Source: Lachnospiraceae bacterium (GTDB lineage: Bacteria; Bacillota; Clostridia; Lachnospirales; Lachnospiraceae). From it: a stretch of 64,000 bases of DNA. Below are positions 50,116 to 58,510 of the stretch, piece after piece. Both the position numbers and the translations under genes were made by a program. The DNA lies in assembly GCA_910574805.1 (NCBI GenBank), contig CAJTCV010000001.1:248001-312000 (forward strand), written 5' to 3'. The notes beneath the pieces are model-generated. The model saw nothing but the letters and a program-made list of their open reading frames with translations, was not told the DNA's origin and did no database searches. Position 1 is the stretch's first letter. The number at the start of each line of letters is the position of its first letter.

Positions 50116-51798
50116 TCACCGCCTTTCTTCCATCCGGATACCGAACAGTGTCTCCATCTGTTCCCTTATATCCTCCGGCCTTGTCTCTACAAAATCATAG
50201 ATGATTTCTATATTGTTCCCGATCTCTTCCATGGTCAGAGCATAAGTCTCATCCTGGCTCTTCTTGAAAGCGATGCTCTCAGAGAGTTCCTGATCCCGCA
50301 GCTCCTGCAGCGCCCTCACCGCCTCTCTCACCCGTTCCTCTGTAAAATATTCCTGTATGCACTGATCCAGATAGAACGCAAACCGCTCCTGCATGTCTCT
50401 GCGCTTCATGACCGCACCGAAAAGGCTGTTTTCCTCCATGGCATCCCTGATGCTTCTTAAATCCTCCCTGGGGTCATTGTAGAGATTGAATCCCGCCTCC
50501 ATATCATAATACAGATACCGCCATCTGCCGTCCTGCCTGCCCTCTCCATAAGCATCTCCCGCGGCATAGTACCGATACAGCTTGATGTTGTTCTGAGGCC
50601 AGTCCCAGTTGGCAATATAAGTCTCGATGGCAAAATACTGCAACAGATTTTCTATATCCACGAGTGCGCACAGTTCACCGAACGTACGTTCATCCGTCAG
50701 ATCTTTCTCTCCGTAGGATTTCAGAAGACGATAGTCCTCCTGCGCTCTTAATTCCTCCCGCGTCAGATCTTCTTCTTCCACATCCCCGGAAGCCGTCACG
50801 ATCTCATAATGCCCTCTGTCAGAACCGCCGTAATTTTCTTCCATATACCGGTCGTCATAGACTTCCTGGATCCATTCAAAATTATAATATTCTCCGTTCA
50901 GATATACCGCCACAGGCGCCACCGACTTGTGATCCACCCCCTGGATCCGGGCGCAGAGGGTCTGAAAAAGCTCCTCCCGGAACAGTGTCACAGACTTGTC
51001 CGTCCCATGATTCCGAAGAACCAGCCGCTCATAGGCCTCCTGAACCCGCCCGCTCTGTCCGGACACATTGTCCGGAAACAGGGGGCAGGCAAATTCCGCC
51101 GCGCCGTATTCTTCCCTGGCATACAGCTTCAGAGACTTGCGGTATGACTGTCTGCTGGCATGTCCGAACACCCGGATCCCTGCGTCCTGATCGATCACAC
51201 GCTGTCCATCCGCTGTCAGGATCTCAATGTGCGCCTCCCGTTCCCAGTCACGTCCCTTCTGGGTAAAATTGGCAGGCTGGGTCAGAAGCTCCGGATCATA
51301 GGCCTCACTGTTCTGATATTCCTCCCGCACTCTGCCCTCCACCAGAATCCCGTATTCATGGTCATACAGACCCGCAGGGTCACTGGTCACACAGACGATC
51401 CGGGTACTGAAACGCCTCTGGAACGCCTCTTCCTCTTCTGCATAAAAATACGTCCGCGTAAAGAGTCTCCCCCATGTCCCTGCCGCCTCATCAAAGGAAC
51501 AGGCGCGGAGCACACAGCTGGATACGATATCCGAAGCCGGAAAGAGCAGGGGCTCTGTATATCTGGCACTCTCCAGCGACGGGACGCTTCCGTCCAGCGT
51601 ATAATAGATCGGCGCTCCGCTTTCGTTGGACAGCACAAGCTCCAGATCTCCTGCATGAAAGGAGCCCTCCTCGGACACCAGAATATCGTCTTCTCCTTCC
51701 CGCTCCGCTGCTTCCCGATGCCAGAGACAGGTTCCTGCCAGAAGAACAGCGGATACTGCCAGCATGGGCAGTATCCATAAGAGCTTCTTTCTGTTCAT
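50116..51798 (-). CDS. CotH-kinase family protein with chitobiase-like domain
   Basis: 560 residues. An N-terminal signal anchor ([21 protein letters not shown]) places it outside the membrane. Residues 50-120 form a chitobiase/beta-hexosaminidase C-like domain ([12 protein letters not shown]). The CotH kinase fold follows ([92 protein letters not shown]). Bacillus CotH is an atypical protein kinase for spore-coat proteins; secreted family members without sporulation roles also exist. Its start codon overlaps the pheT stop (TAATG). Confidence 0.85.
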   Translation of the reverse strand: MNRKKLLWILPMLAVSAVLLAGTCLWHREAAEREGEDDILVSEEGSFHAGDLELVLSNESGAPIYYTLDGSVPSLESARYTEPLLFPASDIVSSCVLRACSFDEAAGTWGRLFTRTYFYAEEEEAFQRRFSTRIVCVTSDPAGLYDHEYGILVEGRVREEYQNSEAYDPELLTQPANFTQKGRDWEREAHIEILTADGQRVIDQDAGIRVFGHASRQSYRKSLKLYAREEYGAAEFACPLFPDNVSGQSGRVQEAYERLVLRNHGTDKSVTLFREELFQTLCARIQGVDHKSVAPVAVYLNGEYYNFEWIQEVYDDRYMEENYGGSDRGHYEIVTASGDVEEEDLTREELRAQEDYRLLKSYGEKDLTDERTFGELCALVDIENLLQYFAIETYIANWDWPQNNIKLYRYYAAGDAYGEGRQDGRWRYLYYDMEAGFNLYNDPREDLRSIRDAMEENSLFGAVMKRRDMQERFAFYLDQCIQEYFTEERVREAVRALQELRDQELSESIAFKKSQDETYALTMEEIGNNIEIIYDFVETRPEDIREQMETLFGIRMEERR

Positions 51799-54218
51799 TA
51801 CTGTCTGAGCTCCGCACCGAGACCCTTCAGACCATCCAGAATCTTCTTCATGGCCGCTGTAATCTCTGCCTCCTCCAGCGTCTTGTCCTTTGCACGGAAT
51901 ACAATGGAATATGCCACAGACTTACAGCCCTCCTGGATCTGAGATCCCTCATAGACATCGAAAAGCTCATAGCTCTCCAGGATCTTTCCGCCCCGGACCG
52001 CGATGATCTCCTCGATCTGTCCCACCATGACCTCCCTGGGAACGACCATGGAAATGTCCCGTGTCACCGCCGGGAATCGTGCGATTCCTTCGTATTTCCG
52101 GTCAAAGGTAGCCCGCTCCACAATGGACGGCATATCCAGAACCGCCACATAAGCCCGCTCGCCAATCCCGTAGGAAGCCGCCACTGTGGGATGGACCTCT
52201 CCCATATATCCAATGACCTTCCCGTCATAACAGATATCCGCCTGCCGGCCCGGATGCAGATACGGTCTGCCGGATCCCGGATCGTAAGTCTCCTTCTTAT
52301 GCAGGCCCACCTTATCCAGAAATTCTTCCACTACACCTTTCATGGTAAAGAAATCCCCGTCTCCGTACATGCCCAGAGTAAACTGCATCCGCTCGTCCGG
52401 AAGCTCTTCCAGCGGAAGACGTTTGGGAAGATAGATATTACCCAGCTCATACAGGCGCACATTTTTATTTCTCCGGTTATAATTAGTCGCCAGAGAAGTC
52501 AGCATCCCGTTCAGGGGGACAGTCCGCATGATGGAGAAATCCTCTCCCAGCGGATTGGAGATCACCACCGCCTGCCGTTCCTTCGCATCCGCAGGCAGGA
52601 GCAGCCGGTCAAAGACCTTCGGACTCTCAAAGCTGTAATGCATCCCCTGTGAGAAGCCGCAGAACTCTGCGATTTCTCTTGCCACAGCTTCCACCCTCAG
52701 ATAGAACGGAAGCTTTCCTGTGGTCGCTTCTCCTTTCGGGAGCGATGTGGGAATATTGTCATATCCGTAAAAACGCGCCACTTCTTCCGCAATATCCGCT
52801 GTACGAAGCAGATCCTGACGGAAACCGGGAATCACCAGTTCCCGGGATGTTTCCTCATACTGAAGCCCCAGCGGACCAAAATAAGAGAGCATCTGTTCCT
52901 CGCTCAGATCCGTTCCCAGCAGTGCATTGATACGTTCCGGCTCAAAGGGGATACGCACCGGCTCCTTCGCCCCCGCATACACATCCACGATGCCGTCCAC
53001 CACCTCGCCGGCTCCCAGCTCCTCGATCAGCTGGCAGGCACGGTCAATGGCCGCCTTTGCATTTTCCGGATCCAGTCCTTTTTCAAATTTGCCCGAAGCT
53101 TCTGTCCGCAGCCCCACCTTCTTGCTGGAGAGACGGATATTGGTCCCGTTGAAGCATGCCGCCTCAAACAGCATGGTATGCACATCGTCGGTGATCATGG
53201 AATTTTCACCGCCCATGATTCCTGCCATGCCCACTGCCTTCTCCCCGTCGCAGATCATCAGGACCGAATCGTCCATGACGCGCTCCTGACCGTCCAGCGT
53301 CACGAAATGCTCGTCCTTCTCTGCCCGGCGTACCACGATCTTATGTCCTGCTATGGTATCCAGATCATATGCGTGCATGGGCTGTCCGTACTCCTCCATC
53401 ACATAGTTGGTAATATCCACCACATTGTTGATGGGGCGGATCCCCACGGAAGCAAGACGTCTCTGCATCCACTCCGGCGACGGTGCGAGACGGATATTTT
53501 TCACCACTCTTGCACAGTATCTGGGACAGAGCTCCGCATCCTTTACTTCCACCTCTATATAATCGTGAACATCCCCGCCGCTGCCCTTCACCTGCACCGC
53601 CGGCGGTCTGTACTCCTTTCGGAAAGTAGCCGCCGCTTCTCTCGCAAGTCCCAGGATGCTGTAGCAGTCTACACGGTTGGAAGTGATCTCAAATTCAAAT
53701 ACCACGTCCCGAAGTCCCAGCGCTTCAATGGCATCCGCTCCCACCTGCGCATTTTCCGGGAAGATATAGATGCCCATCTCCGGTGCTTCCGGATACATAT
53801 CCCGGCTTGAACCCAGCTCCTCAATGGAGCACATCATGCCGTTGGACTCGATCCCTCTCAGTTTTCCTTTTTTGATCCGGATACCGCCGGGCGTCATCTT
53901 ACCGTCATGACCGCCCGCCACGCGCCCGCCGTCCAGAACTACGGGAACTTTGTCTCCTTCTTTTACATTGGGCGCACCCGTCACGATCTGGAGCGTCTGT
54001 CCGCCGCCGACGGACACCTGACATACGATCAGTTTGTCTGCATCCGGATGGCGCTCAATCTTCTCGATCTGCCCGATGACAATATGCTCAAGATCCTCGT
54101 CCATTCTGGTGAATCCCTCCACCTTGGATCCTGAGAGCGTCATGGCATCTGTAAATTCCTGTGCCGTCACATGAAGCTCCGGCACGTATGCTTTGATCCA
54201 TGATAATGATGTATTCAT
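51798..54218 (-). CDS. pheT: Phenylalanyl-tRNA synthetase, beta subunit
   Basis: 806 residues, usual length. Domain order: B1/tRNA-binding OB fold (VIGQIEKIERHPDADKLIVCQVSVGGG), B3/4 (about 210-380), B5 (about 400-470), core catalytic-like domain with FSQGMHYSFESP, and the C-terminal anticodon-binding domain (RFPAVTRDISMVVPREV). AAGAAAGAGAG precedes the ATG at 54218. It is separated from pheS by 216 bp filled with repeats, which is unusual for this pair. Confidence 0.97.
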   Translation of the reverse strand: MNTSLSWIKAYVPELHVTAQEFTDAMTLSGSKVEGFTRMDEDLEHIVIGQIEKIERHPDADKLIVCQVSVGGGQTLQIVTGAPNVKEGDKVPVVLDGGRVAGGHDGKMTPGGIRIKKGKLRGIESNGMMCSIEELGSSRDMYPEAPEMGIYIFPENAQVGADAIEALGLRDVVFEFEITSNRVDCYSILGLAREAAATFRKEYRPPAVQVKGSGGDVHDYIEVEVKDAELCPRYCARVVKNIRLAPSPEWMQRRLASVGIRPINNVVDITNYVMEEYGQPMHAYDLDTIAGHKIVVRRAEKDEHFVTLDGQERVMDDSVLMICDGEKAVGMAGIMGGENSMITDDVHTMLFEAACFNGTNIRLSSKKVGLRTEASGKFEKGLDPENAKAAIDRACQLIEELGAGEVVDGIVDVYAGAKEPVRIPFEPERINALLGTDLSEEQMLSYFGPLGLQYEETSRELVIPGFRQDLLRTADIAEEVARFYGYDNIPTSLPKGEATTGKLPFYLRVEAVAREIAEFCGFSQGMHYSFESPKVFDRLLLPADAKERQAVVISNPLGEDFSIMRTVPLNGMLTSLATNYNRRNKNVRLYELGNIYLPKRLPLEELPDERMQFTLGMYGDGDFFTMKGVVEEFLDKVGLHKKETYDPGSGRPYLHPGRQADICYDGKVIGYMGEVHPTVAASYGIGERAYVAVLDMPSIVERATFDRKYEGIARFPAVTRDISMVVPREVMVGQIEEIIAVRGGKILESYELFDVYEGSQIQEGCKSVAYSIVFRAKDKTLEEAEITAAMKKILDGLKGLGAELRQ

Positions 54219-54240
54219 AAATTCTCTCTCTTTCTTATTG

Positions 54241-54409
54241 GAGTTCCACATCTCCCCGGCCTTCCCCCGATATCTGAAAGCATTTCCGGCCGCCTTCGCG
54301 CCCTGAAATCCTTCCGGGGGAATTCCGGTTCGATGCTGTTTTGGGAGTTCCGCATCTCCCCGGCCTTCCCCCGATATCTGGAAGTATTTCCGGTTCGATA
54401 CTGTTTTTT
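54241..54409. repeat. Tandem repeat between pheS and pheT (104-bp and 65-bp units)
   Basis: Unit 1 (54241-54344) begins GAGTTCCACATCTCC and ends GCTGTTTTGG; unit 2 (54345-54409) begins GAGTTCCGCATCTCC and ends CTGTTTTTT. Unit 2 equals unit 1 minus 39 bp lying between two TTCCGG direct repeats. Unit 1 can fold: TTCCCCCG (54262-54269) pairs with CGGGGGAA (54315-54322), with outer CCGG/CCGG. The deletion removes one arm in unit 2. The ends match those of the 42.2-kb repeat read on its minus strand. Confidence 0.88.
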
Positions 54410-54434
54410 ACTGCTCTAACCTGCCCGCTGTTTT

Positions 54435-55454
54435 TCAGAACTGGCGCAGGAAGCGGATATCATTTTCGTACAAAAGTCTCATGTCATCAATCTCGTATTT
54501 CAGCAGCGCAATCCGCTCCAGGCCCACGCCGAAGGCAAAGCCTGTATATTCCTCCGGATCGATACCGCACATCTCCAGCACGTGAGGATGAACCATGCCG
54601 CATCCGAGAATCTCGATCCAGCCGGAGCCCTTGCAGAACCGGCATCCTTTTCCGCCGCATTTGAAACAGGAGACGTCCACCTCCGCACTGGGCTCCGTGA
54701 ACGGGAAATGATGCGGGCGGAATTTGGTCTTCGTATCAGGGCCGAACAGCTCCCTTGCAAATTCTTCCAGCGTCCCCTTCAGATCCGCAAATGTGATATT
54801 TTTATCAATCACCAGTCCCTCAATCTGATGGAAGGACGGCGAATGGGTCGCGTCCACCTCGTCGGAACGGAACACACGTCCCGGGGAGATCATACGAATC
54901 GGAAGCTTTCCTTTTTCCATGGTGCGTGCCTGCACCGGAGAGGTCTGGGTCCGCAGCACGATCTCTTTATTTATATAGAAGGTATCCTGCTCATCCTTCG
55001 CCGGATGATCAGCCGGGATATTCAATTTTTCAAAATTATACAGGTCATACTCTACTTCGGGTCCCTCGATCACTTCATACCCCATGCCGATAAAGATCCG
55101 CTCCACCTCTTCCAGTGCGATGGTATTGGGATGACGGTGCCCTACACTGTTTTTCTTTGCCGGAAGCGTCACATCAATAACCTCCGTTTTCAGCTTCAGC
55201 TCCAGGAGCATCTGCTCCATCTGCTTCTTCGCCTCCTCCATGACCCGCTCAATCTCCGCTCTGGTGTCATTGACCAGCTGCCCGAAGGCCGGACGATCCT
55301 CCGGCGCCACTTCTTTCATACTCTTCAGAAGAGCTGTCAGCTCTCCTTTCCTGCCAAGTACGGATACACGCACATCGTTCAGCGCATCCAGATCCTTTGA
55401 GACCCGGATCCTGGCGATCGCTTCCTCTCTGATCTTCTGCAGTCTCTCTTTCAT
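54435..55454 (-). CDS. pheS: Phenylalanyl-tRNA synthetase, alpha subunit
   Basis: 339 residues. N-terminal coiled coil, then class II motifs: [35 protein letters not shown] (motif 2 region), [16 protein letters not shown], and [15 protein letters not shown] (motif 3). A C4-like [17 protein letters not shown] element is visible. AAGGAG lies 7 nt before the ATG at 55454. Controlled by the T-box leader upstream. Confidence 0.97.
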   Translation of the reverse strand: MKERLQKIREEAIARIRVSKDLDALNDVRVSVLGRKGELTALLKSMKEVAPEDRPAFGQLVNDTRAEIERVMEEAKKQMEQMLLELKLKTEVIDVTLPAKKNSVGHRHPNTIALEEVERIFIGMGYEVIEGPEVEYDLYNFEKLNIPADHPAKDEQDTFYINKEIVLRTQTSPVQARTMEKGKLPIRMISPGRVFRSDEVDATHSPSFHQIEGLVIDKNITFADLKGTLEEFARELFGPDTKTKFRPHHFPFTEPSAEVDVSCFKCGGKGCRFCKGSGWIEILGCGMVHPHVLEMCGIDPEEYTGFAFGVGLERIALLKYEIDDMRLLYENDIRFLRQF

Positions 55455-55541
55455 CTCTATACTCCTTCCTGTCAAATGCGTAAATCAGATCCCCCCGCAG
55501 ACATGGCACTGATCCATTAGCTGCGAAAAGTTCTATGAAAC

Positions 55542-55791
55542 AAAAAAAGTCCCGCCCCGCATAGGGACGAAACTTCTGCTCCGTGGTACCACCCTGATTC
55601 CCGGATACGGCCGGGCACTCATTCTGCGTAACGTGCAGCACAACGTCATTCCTTACTGCCGACTTCAGGAATGCTGCTCCAGTGGGAAATTCACGATCCT
55701 GTCTGAACCTGGACGGGCTTACAGCCGGTGGCCCCTCCTCTCTGCCGGAAAACAGGTCGCTACTGACACCTTCCATGCATTTTTCATATCA
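55542..55791 (-). promoter_or_regulatory. T-box riboswitch of pheST (Phe specifier)
   Basis: The leader contains the T-box core GGGTGGTACCACGG (55581-55594) that pairs with uncharged tRNA 3' ends, a stem I region with GGCAGAGAGG and CGGCTGTAAGCC, and a likely UUC (Phe) specifier in GTGAATTTCCCAC (about 55686-55688). It ends in a terminator: GTCCC...GGGAC (55549-55568) followed by TTTTTTT (55542-55548). Uncharged tRNA-Phe would favour read-through into pheS, pheT, cotH and queA. Confidence 0.92.
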
Positions 55792-55797
55792 AAGTCT

Positions 55798-55825
55798 ACT
55801 ATAACACAGAATTCCGGAAAGTCAA
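55798..55825 (-). promoter_or_regulatory. Promoter of the pheST T-box operon
   Basis: TTGACT (55820-55825), 16-bp spacer, TATAGT (55798-55803). Confidence 0.7.
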
Positions 55826-55842
55826 GCCCCTTTTTGCACTTC

Positions 55843-56664
55843 CTACCAGTGGATCTCCGATGTCCGCTCTTCTCTCCAGTGGTTCAGCTCCAGCCCGATG
55901 AGCACAATATACATGACCGAATAGAGCCAGAACATGAGCAGCACCAGAGTGGTCAGGCTTCCGTACATATTGAAGGCATGGCTGTACTCAATATAGATGG
56001 AAAAACCATAGGAGAACAGATACCAGCCCGCTGCCGCAAAAAGCGCTCCGGGAAGCTGATCGATGAATCCCGCCCGCCGGCTGGGGAGCACCGCATACAG
56101 CAGCGCAAAAAAGAACATAAAAAGCGCCAGCATCACCACCATCCGGAAGGACAGGATGATCCGGGTAAAGATCGCCAGAAAGGGAAAATACAGGGCAAAC
56201 AGTGCATGAATGGATGTACCGAACACGATCAGCAGCAGCGTCACCGCTACCAGAAGTACAAACAGAAGAGCAAATACTGCGCCCCGGATGCGCATCTGAA
56301 TATAGTTCTGCTTCTTCTCCACATGACAGATGGCATTCATTCCTCTGTTAAGCGCCATAAAGCTCTTTCCTGCGGACCACACGGTCACCAGAGCCGATAT
56401 GGACACTGTTGCCACGGTACGGCTGTACATCTCATCGATAATCCCGAAAAGCCAGCTCTGGAAACCCGGCGGCACCACCTCCTGGATCAGATGGTAGAGA
56501 TCTGATTTGCCCACACCAGTGAACTGAATCACAGACAGGAGCAGGATAATCAGAGGCAGAAAGGACAGAATGATAAAATAAGCCGACTGTGCGGCGTATG
56601 CGCCCACATGACTTTCCTCCATCTCCTTTTTCATGTCCAGGATCATTTCCACCATTCGTACCAT
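55843..56664 (-). CDS. YihY/BrkB-family membrane protein
   Basis: 273 residues with about six membrane helices. Family motifs: AAQSAYFIILSFLPLIILLLSV, VSISALVTVWSAGKSFMALNRGMN, and GFIDQLPGALFAAAGWYLFSYGFSIYIEY...MYGSLTTLVLLMFWLYSVMYIVLIGLELNH. The old name ribonuclease BN for these proteins is a misassignment. Function unknown, perhaps transport. The ATG at 56664 follows an in-frame GTG. It is 48 bp downstream of the SpoIID-like gene, so likely cotranscribed. Confidence 0.88.
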   Translation of the reverse strand: MVRMVEMILDMKKEMEESHVGAYAAQSAYFIILSFLPLIILLLSVIQFTGVGKSDLYHLIQEVVPPGFQSWLFGIIDEMYSRTVATVSISALVTVWSAGKSFMALNRGMNAICHVEKKQNYIQMRIRGAVFALLFVLLVAVTLLLIVFGTSIHALFALYFPFLAIFTRIILSFRMVVMLALFMFFFALLYAVLPSRRAGFIDQLPGALFAAAGWYLFSYGFSIYIEYSHAFNMYGSLTTLVLLMFWLYSVMYIVLIGLELNHWREERTSEIHW

Positions 56665-56712
56665 CACTGTTTCCCGCCGTTCCTTTTATATCGTGTGACT
56701 ATCATACCCTAT

Positions 56713-58026
56713 CTATTCCAATCTTGCAAGGCGGATCTCATGATAAAAATACTGCAGGATCTCATCATATCCATAACCCTCTTCCGCCAGGATGCGGGCG
56801 CCCACCTGACTCATGCCGGCCCCGTGTCCCAGACCACCGCCGCAGATCTGATAGCCGGCCAGCCTTCCTTCTTCCTCCACCGGCTCCATGACAAAATAGC
56901 CGCTGGGCAGCAGATTTCCTCCTTCGCCGATGCTCCCGTCATTTTTATACACCTCTCCCCCGGGAATCCCCAGCATCAGGCGGATGTTGTACTCGTATTT
57001 GACTTTCAGTACCCCTTCACTGCCGGCCAGCAGAAGCTCATGCACGGCACCGCCGGTATTCCGGGTGATAATTTCCGCGTTCTGAATCTCTCCGATCCCG
57101 TCCACCTCCCGCAGAACATAATCCTCCCCGTCCTTTATCAGAATCCCGTCCTGAGAGTGCTGCACTCTCGCCTTCGCCCAGTTCTCCACATTCTGCCGGA
57201 TCTGTTCCAGAGACACATAGCAGTTCCATCGGTACCAGGGCTCCGAAATCTCCAGATCTCCCGGATGTTTTTTCTGGATAAATTCAGAAAACGCCTCTTC
57301 TTCTGTCAGATCGTATATATTTTCCGAAGTACCTGTCCGCCTGCCGGCTATGTACGGAGTCTGTTCCCGATCTCCCTTCTCCCATATATTTTCATCTGTG
57401 GTGCTTCCGCAGGATGCCGCAAAGTAATAGGCCTTCACCGGGCCGTCTCCATAGAGCATGATCTGCCCGGCTGTCGCCTCTACCGCCTGATCCGTCGTCT
57501 CCTGGCTGTCAATATGATTGTAGACCTGATAAGAGACGCTGTCATTCACATGTGCCTCATACTCCGGATATGCATATTCCCTCATCTGCCATACCGCATA
57601 CGTCCGTGCACAGACCGCCTGCGCCTTCAGAGCCTCCTTCGCATAGGCGGACGGCATCTCGCTGGGCACCACCCTGCGCAGATATTCCTCCAGCGGCACC
57701 TCATTGACGATCACCCAGCCTTCTTCTTCTTCATAGTAGATCAGTTCCCCCGGATAGTCCCGGGGCAGCTCCTTCTCCCTGTGCCAGATGCTGCCGTCCT
57801 CTGCCAGAATCAGCACGCGGATTCTGGCGTCCGCCCCCGGCATCTTCCATACCTCCTCCGGCGTCACTGTATATTCCTCATCCTCTTCGGGAATCACCAG
57901 CTCTTCTCCTTCCACCGGCGCCTCTTCTTCCGGCTCCCTCCTGCTCTCCGGCATAATCAGCAGGATCAGAAATCCCAGAAGCACCACAAGAAGCATCGCC
58001 TTCTGCTGCAATCTCTTTCTATACAT
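56713..58026 (-). CDS. SpoIID/LytB-domain protein
   Basis: 437 residues. N-terminal membrane anchor (AMLLVVLLGFLILLIMP), an acidic linker, then the SpoIID domain: VPLEEYLRRVVPSEMPSAYAKEALKAQAVCARTYAVW, TAGQIMLYGDGPVKAYYFAASCGSTTDENIW and the C-terminal GGGLGHGAGMSQVGARILAEEGYGYDEILQYFYH. SpoIID cleaves peptidoglycan glycan strands during engulfment, and the conserved Glu (PSEMPS) is present. It may be SpoIID itself or a vegetative paralogue; no other spo genes are adjacent. GGGGAGG lies 6 nt before the ATG at 58026. Confidence 0.88.
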   Translation of the reverse strand: MYRKRLQQKAMLLVVLLGFLILLIMPESRREPEEEAPVEGEELVIPEEDEEYTVTPEEVWKMPGADARIRVLILAEDGSIWHREKELPRDYPGELIYYEEEEGWVIVNEVPLEEYLRRVVPSEMPSAYAKEALKAQAVCARTYAVWQMREYAYPEYEAHVNDSVSYQVYNHIDSQETTDQAVEATAGQIMLYGDGPVKAYYFAASCGSTTDENIWEKGDREQTPYIAGRRTGTSENIYDLTEEEAFSEFIQKKHPGDLEISEPWYRWNCYVSLEQIRQNVENWAKARVQHSQDGILIKDGEDYVLREVDGIGEIQNAEIITRNTGGAVHELLLAGSEGVLKVKYEYNIRLMLGIPGGEVYKNDGSIGEGGNLLPSGYFVMEPVEEEGRLAGYQICGGGLGHGAGMSQVGARILAEEGYGYDEILQYFYHEIRLARLE

Positions 58027-58055
58027 CCCATCCCTCCCCAAATCCTGCTCCCGCT

Positions 58056-58090
58056 AAAAAACGGGTACTGCAAGTCTCTTGCAATACCCG
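58056..58090 (-). terminator. Terminator of the 6S-like RNA
   Basis: CGGGTACTGCAAG (58062-58074) pairs with CTTGCAATACCCG (58078-58090) with one mismatch, then TTTTTT on the minus strand. Confidence 0.85.
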
Positions 58091-58292
58091 GTATCTTTCA
58101 TTTCCCAAAGTGCCGTTCCCTGTATTTTGACGCCTAGCTCAAAAGCCAGGTGGGTAACCTCATCAAGCGTTCAGCCTTCCACTGGCGTCTCCTTAAGACG
58201 GAGGCATGACATCCAGCTTGAGATATCGGAATCCCATAAACGTAAATGTAGGTTCAAAATGACAGGGCTCTCGAACACCCCAGGAAATCTGT
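58056..58292 (-). ncRNA. ssrS: 6S RNA-like regulatory RNA
   Basis: A transcript of about 237 nt is bounded by a strong promoter and an intrinsic terminator and has no credible ORF. Its 5' half has CCTGGGGTGTTCGAGAGCCC and its 3' half can pair back: ATTTCC with GGGAAAT, CCCTGT with ACAGGG, TTTTGA with TCAAAA and CCTA with TAGG, leaving a central bubble (CTTAAGGAGACGCCAG region). The TGTTCGnnAGCC element and the long rod with a bubble match 6S RNA, which mimics an open promoter and binds sigma-A RNA polymerase. Family assignment is by eye. Confidence 0.72.
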
Positions 58293-58298
58293 AACTCT

Positions 58299-58327
58299 AG
58301 TATAACCTATTTTTTCGAGTTTGACAA
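58299..58327 (-). promoter_or_regulatory. Promoter of the 6S-like RNA
   Basis: TTGTCA (58322-58327), 17-bp spacer, TATACT (58299-58304). Confidence 0.75.
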
Positions 58328-58379
58328 CCACAGTGCACAAAAACTTGTTCCAATTTTTCAATTTTCTGGAAAATACGAC

Positions 58380-58488
58380 AAAAGGGACCTTATGTATGCT
58401 TTTCCATGCTTCATTCTATGTCCCCCGGCCGGGATTTATACCCGAAAACATGTGCACGACAAAAGAGACACCGCAAAGCGATGTCCCT
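58380..58488 (-). terminator. Two terminator-like hairpins after pckA
   Basis: First, GGGACATCG / CGGTGTCTC (58465-58486) then TTTTG. Second, GGGAC / GTCCC around 58384-58424 with an inner GCATG-type stem, then TTTTG. Both end in CTTTTGTCG, so they look like diverged copies. They lie between pckA and the 6S-like promoter. Confidence 0.6.
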
Positions 58489-58510
58489 TTCTGTTATCAC
58501 CATATAATCA

